From contig UQEM01000108.1 in assembly GCA_900540005.1 (NCBI GenBank), positions 1 through 8,554 on the forward strand: a stretch of 8,554 nucleotides of DNA. Reading direction: 5' to 3'. Positions 1 through 6,616 of this stretch are shown piece after piece; the stretch's first letter is position 1; each line of letters begins with the position of its first letter. The DNA comes from an uncultured Ruminococcus sp. GTDB lineage: Bacteria > Bacillota > Clostridia > Oscillospirales > Ruminococcaceae. The notes beneath the pieces were generated by a model. That model was not told where the DNA came from. It made no database searches and was given only the letters and a program-made list of their open reading frames with translations. A program made the translations under genes and the position numbers.

Positions 1-46
1 TACACAAGGCTATTCGTCGGCAGCGTCAGATGTGTATAAGAGACAG
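1..46 (+). other. Illumina Nextera P5-side adapter (artefact)
   Basis: Positions 14-46 match the 33-nt Nextera read-1 adapter, ending in the 19-bp Tn5 mosaic end (28-46). Positions 1-5 (TACAC) fit the end of the P5 primer and 6-13 (AAGGCTAT) occupy the 8-nt i5 index slot; from memory this is Nextera XT index S520. This is library DNA, not genome. It supplies a false start codon at 32 and five false residues (MYKRQ) in frame with the truncated pilC. Confidence 0.98.
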
Positions 47-754
47 ACCTACCCTATAATCCTTGCAGTGCTCCTCATCGTAGTTATGCTTTTCCTCTTT
101 ATCTTCATCATGCCTACATTCATCGAAATGTACGAAAACCCCGACGATATGCCGGCTATTACCAAGGTTCTTTCCGGATTCAGTGACTTCCTCAGGTATA
201 AGTGGTATCTCGTTGTTGCGATCGCAGCAGGTCTTTTCTTCGGTATCAGATATATGCTCAAGGTTCCGAGCATAAGACTGAAATTCGACAGACTCAAGAT
301 AAAAGGCCCCGGATTCGGTCCGCTCGTCTGCAAGATCTACACAGGTCGTTTTGCGCGTACACTTTCATCACTTTACTCAAGCGGTATCCCGATGGTTGAA
401 TGCCTTGAGAGAGCTTCCTCTATCCTCGGCAACAGATATGTCGATGAAAAGTTCGAGGAGGTAATCGACGAGGTCAAACAGGGCGAACCTCTTTCGTCAG
501 CTATCACAAGAACCGAGATATTTGAGCCTATGTTCTGCTCGGTTATATTCGTAGGTGAGGAGTCCGGTGCGCTTGACTCTATCCTCGAAAAGACATCTGA
601 TTACTATGAAGAAGAATCCGATGCAGCCGTACAGCGACTTGTCGGAATGGTTGAGCCTCTCATGCTCATCTTTATGGGTATCATTATCGGCCTGTTCGTA
701 ATGGGTGTATATCCGGCACTTTACGGTTCTATGGATACTATCGAACAAGGATAA
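47..754 (+). CDS. pilC: Type IV pilus platform protein PilC (GspF family), 5'-truncated
   Basis: Inner-membrane platform protein of the type IV pilus machine; in this family it couples the cytoplasmic motor ATPase to pilin extraction and assembly. Only the last 235 residues are present. The reading frame enters directly from adapter at 47, so the ATG at 32 is not a start. The family is about 400 residues, so the first T2SSF domain is missing. Visible in native numbering: a membrane segment at about 2-23, a second at about 53-71, then a complete second T2SSF domain at about 100-222. That domain has the typical FARTLSSLYSSGIPMVECL start, a GEESGALD turn (171-178) and a final membrane segment at about 203-225. 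It ends 24 bp before pilMN, consistent with one operon. The missing upstream gene is probably the motor ATPase pilB or pilT (inference). The family call is firm. Confidence 0.95.
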   Translation, partial: TYPIILAVLLIVVMLFLFIFIMPTFIEMYENPDDMPAITKVLSGFSDFLRYKWYLVVAIAAGLFFGIRYMLKVPSIRLKFDRLKIKGPGFGPLVCKIYTGRFARTLSSLYSSGIPMVECLERASSILGNRYVDEKFEEVIDEVKQGEPLSSAITRTEIFEPMFCSVIFVGEESGALDSILEKTSDYYEEESDAAVQRLVGMVEPLMLIFMGIIIGLFVMGVYPALYGSMDTIEQG

Positions 755-761
755 CAGTAAG

Positions 762-769
762 AAAGGTGG
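762..769 (+). promoter_or_regulatory. Ribosome binding site of pilMN
   Basis: AAAGGTGG lies 9 nt before the ATG at 779 and supports that start. It is weaker than the perfect AAGGAGG sites used further downstream. Confidence 0.7.
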
Positions 770-778
770 AAAGAAAAA

Positions 779-2383
779 ATGCTTTCATTTGATATCACAG
801 ATAGAAATATACGAGTTGTTAAGGGTGTTGAGAGCAACGGAAAGATCAAGATCAGTTCCGCAGCTACTCTTAATATTGAAGAGGGTCTCATTGTAAACGG
901 TCACGTTAAGGACGTTCCCAATGTTGCAACACTTATCAACGGCGTTCTCAAAAAGAACAAAATGCCCGATAAGGAAGCGATAATCTCCATTTCCTCAAAC
1001 CTCACGATATTCAAGGAAATGACGGTTGCCAAGGCAAAGGGTCAGGATCTTCAGAAAACAGTTAAGCTCCAGATGCAGGCTGAGCTTAATCTCGACGATA
1101 CATACAGCGTTTCATACATCGTAGTTGGTGATGTTGCCGCACCGGCAGAGGGCGGAGAGCCTGCTTACAAGATACTTGCTACTGCCTGCCCTTATGAGAT
1201 CGTTAACAGCTACAGAGAAGTGTTCAAGCTCCTCGGTATCTCGCTCAAGTCAGTTATGGTCGGCTGTAACTGTATTACAAAGGTTCTTCTGGCTGACACC
1301 AAGATCAAGTCAAAGATGCCGCTCCTTGCAGTTCAGATCGACAACAACTTCATTTCGCTCAACCTCTATGAGCAGGGTCAGCTTTCGTTCTCACGTTTTG
1401 CTTCGATCGATCCGGCTGACTACGGCAATTCTCCCGACTATGTTTTCGAGGCAGTAAACGAGAATATCTTCCGTATGCTCCAGTTCCACAGAACAAGAAA
1501 TACGGGCGAGTCTATCGAAAACGTAATTTTCTACGGCGACACACACGAGTATGTAAGACTTACTGATGAGCTTGAAAAGCTCGACCTCAAAACAAGCCTT
1601 ATCAACGTTCCTCCGCAGATACACGGCCATGAAAATCTTGAATTCTCTCTCTACGCAAACGCTATCGGAGCTATGTTCAAGAGAAACAAGGACACCGAGA
1701 AGATCAACCTCCTCGAAACCGACCTCGGTACTGCCGTTAAGAACAAGATCAAGGACGATAATTCAGGAAATCTCCTCATTCTGGCAGGTCTCCTTGTACC
1801 GCTCATAATTGTCGGCGGGATCTGGGGTGTTCAGGCTCTAAGAAACAAGGGCATTGAGTCCGACATCAAGGAGTGCGATGACTTCATCAACAGTAAGGAT
1901 ACTATTGATAAGCTCAACCACGTTGATAATCTCGAATCCCTCAGAAATCAGGTTTCCGCATACCACGACAGGATCCAGAGCGCTAAGGAAGCATTCCTCT
2001 CACAGCCTGAGTTTACCGGTTTGGTATACGATAAGATCGAGGAGATCTTTGCAGCGTCCTGCGAGAAGTATTCGATCAAAGAGCATGAGATAGTTTCTCC
2101 TGCATATACGAACGGAGTAATAACCTTCTCAGTTAGCTGTGACGCTACAGACGCAATGGCTCAGGAGCTTCCTGCTACATTTATGACCGATCTTATTGAA
2201 GAAAGCGACGGGCTCTTCCTCGCGGCTGAGTACACAGGCTACACTGCAAGTGAGCCCGGTGTAGATGATCCGACAAGCAATGGAACAGTCGTTTTCAACA
2301 CAACTGTTCAGATGAAGGGCTGTGAGAGTCCGTATCATCCGGATGAAACAATAGATGAAGAAACATCTGCGGATGCTGAATAA
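779..2383 (+). CDS. pilMN: PilM-PilN fusion, T4P inner-membrane assembly protein
   Basis: A single 534-residue protein joining two usually separate platform proteins. Residues 1-305 resemble the actin-like, cytoplasmic PilM: an N-terminal phosphate-1-like strand (LSFDITDRNIRVVKG), an SHS2-like region (about 30-165), and a phosphate-2-like strand pair around 182-207. Residues 306-534 resemble PilN. They open with EKINLL (307-312), matching the PilN N-terminal INLLP motif that docks onto PilM. A membrane segment follows at about 331-350, then a probable coiled coil (about 353-405) and an alpha/beta domain outside the membrane, ending in an acidic tail. The fusion agrees with pilMN of Clostridioides difficile. 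The nucleotide-binding motifs look degenerate: the Gly of DIG and the GG of the adenosine motif are absent. It sits 15 bp before pilO, its expected partner. Assignment rests on motif and context recognition; no alignment was run. Confidence 0.88.
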   Translation: MLSFDITDRNIRVVKGVESNGKIKISSAATLNIEEGLIVNGHVKDVPNVATLINGVLKKNKMPDKEAIISISSNLTIFKEMTVAKAKGQDLQKTVKLQMQAELNLDDTYSVSYIVVGDVAAPAEGGEPAYKILATACPYEIVNSYREVFKLLGISLKSVMVGCNCITKVLLADTKIKSKMPLLAVQIDNNFISLNLYEQGQLSFSRFASIDPADYGNSPDYVFEAVNENIFRMLQFHRTRNTGESIENVIFYGDTHEYVRLTDELEKLDLKTSLINVPPQIHGHENLEFSLYANAIGAMFKRNKDTEKINLLETDLGTAVKNKIKDDNSGNLLILAGLLVPLIIVGGIWGVQALRNKGIESDIKECDDFINSKDTIDKLNHVDNLESLRNQVSAYHDRIQSAKEAFLSQPEFTGLVYDKIEEIFAASCEKYSIKEHEIVSPAYTNGVITFSVSCDATDAMAQELPATFMTDLIEESDGLFLAAEYTGYTASEPGVDDPTSNGTVVFNTTVQMKGCESPYHPDETIDEETSADAE

Positions 2384-2390
2384 GGAGGGG
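2382..2390 (+). promoter_or_regulatory. Strong ribosome site of pilO overlapping the pilMN stop
   Basis: AAGGAGGGG overlaps the TAA stop of pilMN (2381-2383) and lies 8 nt before the pilO ATG at 2399. A nearer ATG at 2392 is out of frame and ends after five codons, so 2399 is the start. Stop/ribosome-site overlap suggests translational coupling. Confidence 0.8.
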
Positions 2391-2398
2391 AATGAACA

Positions 2399-3181
2399 AT
2401 GAAACTTAATTACAGAGATAAGGTTATACTTGCGGTAGTTCTTGCACTTATCGTGCTGATAGGCGGTTTCTTCGGACTTATCAAACCTAAGAGCAATGAG
2501 ATCAAGGAAAACAAGGCAACTCTTGCAGCAAGACAGGCTGAAAAGGCAGACAAAGAGCGAAAGATTGCAAAAATCAAGCCCCTCACAGAAGAAATCGAAA
2601 AGCTCTACAATGAGACAGGCGAGATTTCCAAGATCTTCGTTCCTATGGAAGAAGTAAACACAACTGTTAAGCTCGATGAGTATATGCAGACCCTTGCAAA
2701 CGAAAACAATGTAAGAATAAGCACACTGAACCTTGGCGAAACTGAGGTCTCACAGCTTGAATTCTACTACTACACGCCCGATGATGTCGGCGGCGATCTG
2801 AGAAGCGAGGCTGACTTCAGCGGCGAGCTTACTCTCGATTATGCTTCTAAGGTAGCGGAATCCGCAGCGCTTTCAGCAAGAACACCTGAAAACGTTCTCT
2901 GCACACAGTATGGCGTAAGCGTTAAGGGCACAAAGGAGGACATCTGGAACTATATGCAGGCTGTTGCGGATATCGACGAGGCAGTTATGATAAACTCCGT
3001 TTCCATCGCGGACTACACATTCGGTGCTGCCGGCGAGGCAGTTACAACAACTGATGAAGAAGGAAATCAGGTAAGCGTAACTGTTGGCGGCGGCGAAAAC
3101 GGAGAGTCCGATGTACAGTTCGTTATTTCAATCTACTCAGTATACACAATGACAAAACCAAACACAGATATGCCGAAATAA
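2399..3181 (+). CDS. pilO: Type IV pilus assembly protein PilO-like
   Basis: A 260-residue bitopic protein with PilO architecture: short cytoplasmic N-terminus (MKLNYRDK), one membrane segment at about 8-28, a charged coiled coil at about 30-75, then an extracytoplasmic alpha/beta region expected to be ferredoxin-like. In the family, PilO dimerises with PilN and aligns the platform with the pilus. Position directly after pilMN supports the call more than sequence identity does, since PilO proteins are poorly conserved. Two low-complexity insertions stand out: an acidic, Ala/Ser-rich stretch at about 126-160 and a Gly/Glu/Thr-rich loop at about 209-238. The usual Gram-negative neighbours pilP and pilQ do not follow, as expected in a monoderm cell. 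There is one Cys (C168). Confidence 0.82.
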   Translation: MKLNYRDKVILAVVLALIVLIGGFFGLIKPKSNEIKENKATLAARQAEKADKERKIAKIKPLTEEIEKLYNETGEISKIFVPMEEVNTTVKLDEYMQTLANENNVRISTLNLGETEVSQLEFYYYTPDDVGGDLRSEADFSGELTLDYASKVAESAALSARTPENVLCTQYGVSVKGTKEDIWNYMQAVADIDEAVMINSVSIADYTFGAAGEAVTTTDEEGNQVSVTVGGGENGESDVQFVISIYSVYTMTKPNTDMPK

Positions 3182-3239
3182 TCACCAAGATACGCTAAAA
3201 GTTATTGATGTAAATATAACTGGAAAGGCGGTTAGAAAG

Positions 3240-6092
3240 ATGATAAAAGAGAATACAGAAAAAAGAAAGACCGTGCGTGGTTCAGTTCTCTTCACCACCG
3301 TTTCGGTCATGGCATTGCTGATAATATTTTTGTCAGGCGCGCTGGCATTAGCCTCATCGGCGAATAATCGTGCGCATAAGTCGTATTCATCATCACAGGC
3401 AAGCTACAATGCCCGGGCTGCTATTGACAGCTTCATGCAGGCAATGCAGTCAGATGCGGGCGTAGCTGCTGCGGTTCACGATATGGACGCCAACGGATTG
3501 CAGCCCGCACTCGGTATCGCTGACGGTAACGTTAGCAATCCGGATGTATGGGACAAAGATAACAATCCCTCAAGCAGATGGGGAACTATCGGCTATTATG
3601 ATGATGGCGGTACATTCCATGCCGGACAGATCGACATTCATAAGACGACCAATCAGGATCAGTATGAATGGGACGCTTCGGCAGATGAAGGCAGAGGCAA
3701 GTGGGTAAACCTCACTGAGTACAAAATTACTGCCACTGCAAGATACGGCAGAGAAGAAGAGACAGTAAACGCTTACATGAGGACACTTCTTAATATCACC
3801 CCCAGCACCGGCGGCGGAGTTAAGGGTATTCAGGCTGTAGGCGGTTCGGGATTCTCCAACAACGGTACTATCACAGGCGGTTTCGGTCTTAACCTCGCAG
3901 GCGAAAGCAGCGATTCTTACAAGTATACCGATAATTTAACGATAGATACCGAATTGGCATTCCTGAACGCTTCGATCAAGACATTATCAACAGCAAAATA
4001 TCAGGCTAAGGTAATGGAAGACGGAACACCTTCAAAAATGGTCGTTACCGGAGACTTTGAGTATGGTCACGGCAGTTCCTTTATCTATGCCAACTATGAT
4101 ATGACACCTTTAAAGAGCGATTTTACTCAGCAGGATGTTCCCTATATATTCATTGAAGGCAAATTCACATCAGGCTCGTCTGTAGGCGATCTTGTTGTAA
4201 GCAACGGCGCACCGTTCAACTTCTTTGCAGGTTCAATGAATATGCATCAGGGTAATCTCGGCTCTACAGACTTGTACTTAATGGATTCGGGTGCAGATAA
4301 TTACATCGGCCCTTATCAGGGTTCTCCGACATTGTACAGGTGGGCAAGAAGTATGACCGCTACCGATACGAGATTCAATTCGGACGGCGGTAATATCTAC
4401 TGTAACGGCAATCTTACATTGAACGGCGCATACATTAATGGCGATGTAAGAGTTGCAGGCGATTGCAATATCACAGGCAACACAAAGATCTACGGCGACC
4501 TCGTTGTAGGCGGAAACCTTACAACAAACGGAAACATTGTTAAAATTGTAAGCGGTAAGGTCTACGCAGGCTCGACAGCAGACGCAGATGCAGAAACGCT
4601 CAAGGACGGCTATGAGGTTCACGAGAATCCCAAGCACGTCGGTGAACTCCGACCGGGTTACACTTCTGTAACATATCCCAATGTAGAAATTCCCGTTGTA
4701 GAGGAAGTTACACAGGGAAGCGGAGACTATGGCTGGCATCAGGTTGCTTTTGGTGACGGTTCATTTACTCAGGAATTTGAGGGTAGAACTGTTAATTGCA
4801 GAGTATTTTCGTGGTCAGAAGCAAGTAGTCCGACAACTGTTTACTGGCTCCCCGACTATAGTGCGGTTTATTTGGAAAAACCGTATTATCGCGTAGATAA
4901 GAATGGCTATCAAACAACTGACATTGTAAGCGGTGCGGAATCCACATATTATACAAGGGAATCTGACAGCGCAGACGTAGAAGTAACCGAAGCTGTTGGC
5001 GACTTCTTTTCACAGTGGGACGACCCGACAATTGAAGCTACAGAACAGTTCTATTACTATTATTTAGATCCTGCAACAGGCACACTTACAAAGGTTGAAG
5101 CAAGTGAAGCTTACGAAACAGGCAAGATCAATCCCATTACAAGTTATGTCAATGCAGACCAGATCTATCCGGCAAATATGACCAAGGAAAAGATCTACGG
5201 TGCTCCCGGAGCACCCGGTACAGCAGACGAGGGCAGATTTGTAGCTGCTGATGATTCGACCAAGCTTATCCCGAACTTGTATGAACAGAGAAAAGCTTTG
5301 GGACTTGATGAAGCAACAGGTCAGGTTACCAGTACGCTGGTCGATGTAAAGGTCGAGCTTGATAACTCCGGCTTGTGGGATTACACTAACAAGTGTCCTA
5401 AGGCGGAAAAGGTAAAGAATCTGTCAGATTACTCAATTTACTCAGGTAATGTTCTTGAGATCACTGAAAGCTGTACGCTTCAGGGTAATGCTGATAACAA
5501 GATAATCAACATAAGACCCGGAGCAGATGATATATATATTCTGCTGGATAAAGTATCTTTCTCTAACGAAGCTCAGATCGTTGTTTACAACACCGAAACT
5601 ACTGATAAAACAGGAAAGATCTTTACACCGAATGTTAATTTCATCATCAACGACGAACTTGTATCTAACAATAAGCTTTCTATCATGAACAGTGCACTCC
5701 TTGGCGGCGGCACTCCTACTGTAAAGTATACAGACCGTTACGGTATGTACTTCTACGGACTTAACGAAAATCCGACCTACGGTTGGAGATCATCGTCTAT
5801 CAAGCTTACTAACGACTCTACTATAGTTGGCGTTCTCAGAACACCTTACACCAAGTTTGAGGCTCGTGTAAGAGGCAGATATAACATTAAGTACATTGGT
5901 GAGGACGGCAAGGAAGTAAGCATGAAGCCGGTTATCATCGGTTCTGCTATTGTTGATTCGGCTGATACAACCAACGAATTCGGAATAGCCTACACGATCG
6001 GAAACAAGCCAACTGGCGGAAATGGAGTCGGTTCAGCCTTCTTCTCAGCAACAAGAGATAAGTATCAAGTGCTCTATTACTCAGCGTCATAA
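3240..6092 (+). CDS. Giant PilX/GspK-like pseudopilin, probable pilus-tip protein
   Basis: 950 residues. The N-terminus has a class III prepilin signal: 14 basic, polar residues ending in RG (13-14), then a hydrophobic stretch at 15-38 (SVLFTTVSVMALL onward) and a polar pilin-type helix to about 70. Position +5 after the predicted cut is Thr, not Glu, as in the GspK/PilX class. A mixed region (about 71-185) and a Gly-rich linker (about 186-220) follow. Next are beta-rich segments, a strict hexad repeat (384-437) resembling bactofilin beta-helices, a Tyr-rich insertion (about 490-630) and a beta-rich C-terminus (about 735-950). There are five Cys (388, 409, 520, 719, 745). GspK-type proteins are usually about 300-500 residues, so this one is at least about twice as long. 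It precedes two further prepilins, suggesting a K-I-J-like tip complex. C. difficile PilK is the closest analogue I know. Adhesion or surface binding is inferred, not shown. The start has a modest site, AAAGGCGG at 3224-3231. Confidence 0.8.
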   Translation: MIKENTEKRKTVRGSVLFTTVSVMALLIIFLSGALALASSANNRAHKSYSSSQASYNARAAIDSFMQAMQSDAGVAAAVHDMDANGLQPALGIADGNVSNPDVWDKDNNPSSRWGTIGYYDDGGTFHAGQIDIHKTTNQDQYEWDASADEGRGKWVNLTEYKITATARYGREEETVNAYMRTLLNITPSTGGGVKGIQAVGGSGFSNNGTITGGFGLNLAGESSDSYKYTDNLTIDTELAFLNASIKTLSTAKYQAKVMEDGTPSKMVVTGDFEYGHGSSFIYANYDMTPLKSDFTQQDVPYIFIEGKFTSGSSVGDLVVSNGAPFNFFAGSMNMHQGNLGSTDLYLMDSGADNYIGPYQGSPTLYRWARSMTATDTRFNSDGGNIYCNGNLTLNGAYINGDVRVAGDCNITGNTKIYGDLVVGGNLTTNGNIVKIVSGKVYAGSTADADAETLKDGYEVHENPKHVGELRPGYTSVTYPNVEIPVVEEVTQGSGDYGWHQVAFGDGSFTQEFEGRTVNCRVFSWSEASSPTTVYWLPDYSAVYLEKPYYRVDKNGYQTTDIVSGAESTYYTRESDSADVEVTEAVGDFFSQWDDPTIEATEQFYYYYLDPATGTLTKVEASEAYETGKINPITSYVNADQIYPANMTKEKIYGAPGAPGTADEGRFVAADDSTKLIPNLYEQRKALGLDEATGQVTSTLVDVKVELDNSGLWDYTNKCPKAEKVKNLSDYSIYSGNVLEITESCTLQGNADNKIINIRPGADDIYILLDKVSFSNEAQIVVYNTETTDKTGKIFTPNVNFIINDELVSNNKLSIMNSALLGGGTPTVKYTDRYGMYFYGLNENPTYGWRSSSIKLTNDSTIVGVLRTPYTKFEARVRGRYNIKYIGEDGKEVSMKPVIIGSAIVDSADTTNEFGIAYTIGNKPTGGNGVGSAFFSATRDKYQVLYYSAS
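4389..4550 (+). repeat. Hexad Gly-[Asn/Asp] repeat, beta-helix-like
   Basis: Within the giant pseudopilin, glycines recur at residues 384, 390, 396, 401, 407, 413, 419, 425 and 431, every six residues except one step of five. Most are followed by Asn or Asp and then alternating hydrophobic residues (GNIYCN, GNLTLN, GDVRVA, GDCNIT, GDLVVG, GNLTTN). This pattern is typical of short-turn beta-helices such as bactofilins. It marks a rigid structural module rather than a separate gene. Confidence 0.75.
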
Positions 6093-6098
6093 GGAGGG
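6091..6098 (+). promoter_or_regulatory. Strong ribosome site overlapping the upstream stop
   Basis: AAGGAGGG shares its two A bases with the TAA stop (6090-6092) of the giant pseudopilin gene and lies 6 nt before the ATG at 6105. It fixes the start of the small prepilin and mirrors the pilMN-pilO junction, suggesting coupling of the two pilin genes. Confidence 0.8.
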
Positions 6099-6104
6099 AG
6101 AGTT

Positions 6105-6599
6105 ATGGAAAACAAGAAGAAAAAACTCAAGGGTATGTCCCTTGTAGAGATCATAATCTCTCTCGCCGTTATGGCGATCATGGGAATTCTGCTCATAACA
6201 CTCGGAACTACTATCGACAGCACAACGAGAGCTACCAACAAGCTTAAAAGCAAAATAGTACAGCAGTCGCCTTACGCGGCTGCTCGTGCGACAAGTGCTT
6301 ATGTGTATGATGATGACGGAAAAGTCATGCTGGATAGTGATGGTAAAGCCGTAATGACTAACCTTGCTCCGGAAGACCTGACTATTTCAGTTTCAATCAA
6401 CAAGAGCGGTCAGTATCTGGACGAAAGTGACAACATTGTTTCTTACAGTCACCCGAGTGCTGTCATGAATGTTCATTCATACAACACAAGAAGCATTGTA
6501 TCTATCGGAAAAAATCCGAGCAAAGCTGTTGAAAACCTCGACCTGAAGTTTATTGACCCAACTGTTGAAGAACCAACGACGACGGCTCCAACAACCTGA
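6105..6599 (+). CDS. Small prepilin, GspI/PilV-like minor pilin
   Basis: 164 residues, a minor pilin expected to be cut by the prepilin peptidase and built into the pilus tip. The leader is ten residues, very basic (MENKKKKLKG), with cleavage predicted between G10 and M11. Glu at +5 (E15) is present in MSLVEIIISL, and the hydrophobic helix runs to about residue 32. Met at +1 and the short length resemble GspI/PilV proteins. The globular part (about 55-150) has a hydrophilic hairpin with two near-copies of DGKxxM (71-84) and contains no Cys. The C-terminus is a Thr/Pro-rich tail (152-164). It lies 12 bp after the giant pseudopilin and 17 bp before the GspJ-like gene. The prepilin signal is certain; the I-type assignment rests on order and size. 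Confidence 0.88.
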   Translation: MENKKKKLKGMSLVEIIISLAVMAIMGILLITLGTTIDSTTRATNKLKSKIVQQSPYAAARATSAYVYDDDGKVMLDSDGKAVMTNLAPEDLTISVSINKSGQYLDESDNIVSYSHPSAVMNVHSYNTRSIVSIGKNPSKAVENLDLKFIDPTVEEPTTTAPTT

Positions 6600-6616
6600 C
6601 AGCGGAGGCATGAAGA

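Noticed and set aside
32..46. ATG at 32 as the start of PilC, and ATG at 8533 (- strand) as the start of PilD
   Set aside because: Both start codons lie inside adapter sequence and give the same MYKRQ peptide.
2392..2409. Short alternative start (ATG at 2392) before pilO
   Set aside because: It is out of frame with pilO and stops after five codons.
3182..3239. A promoter or small regulatory element in the pilO-pseudopilin gap
   Set aside because: TTGATG at 3205-3210 has no suitable -10 box at 16-18 bp spacing and no hairpin is visible; the gap is AT-rich but holds no clear signal.
4278..4739. 153-aa Cys-rich reading frame on the - strand inside the giant pseudopilin gene
   Set aside because: It lies opposite a well-supported gene, has no ribosome site that I can see, and its Cys/Val/Ile-rich content mirrors the GGC/GAC/AAC codons of the sense strand.
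3240..6092. Reading the giant protein as a free bactofilin cytoskeletal protein because of its hexad repeat
   Set aside because: The repeat covers only about 54 of 950 residues, and the N-terminus is a pilin-type signal and membrane helix, so an exported pilus-linked protein fits better.
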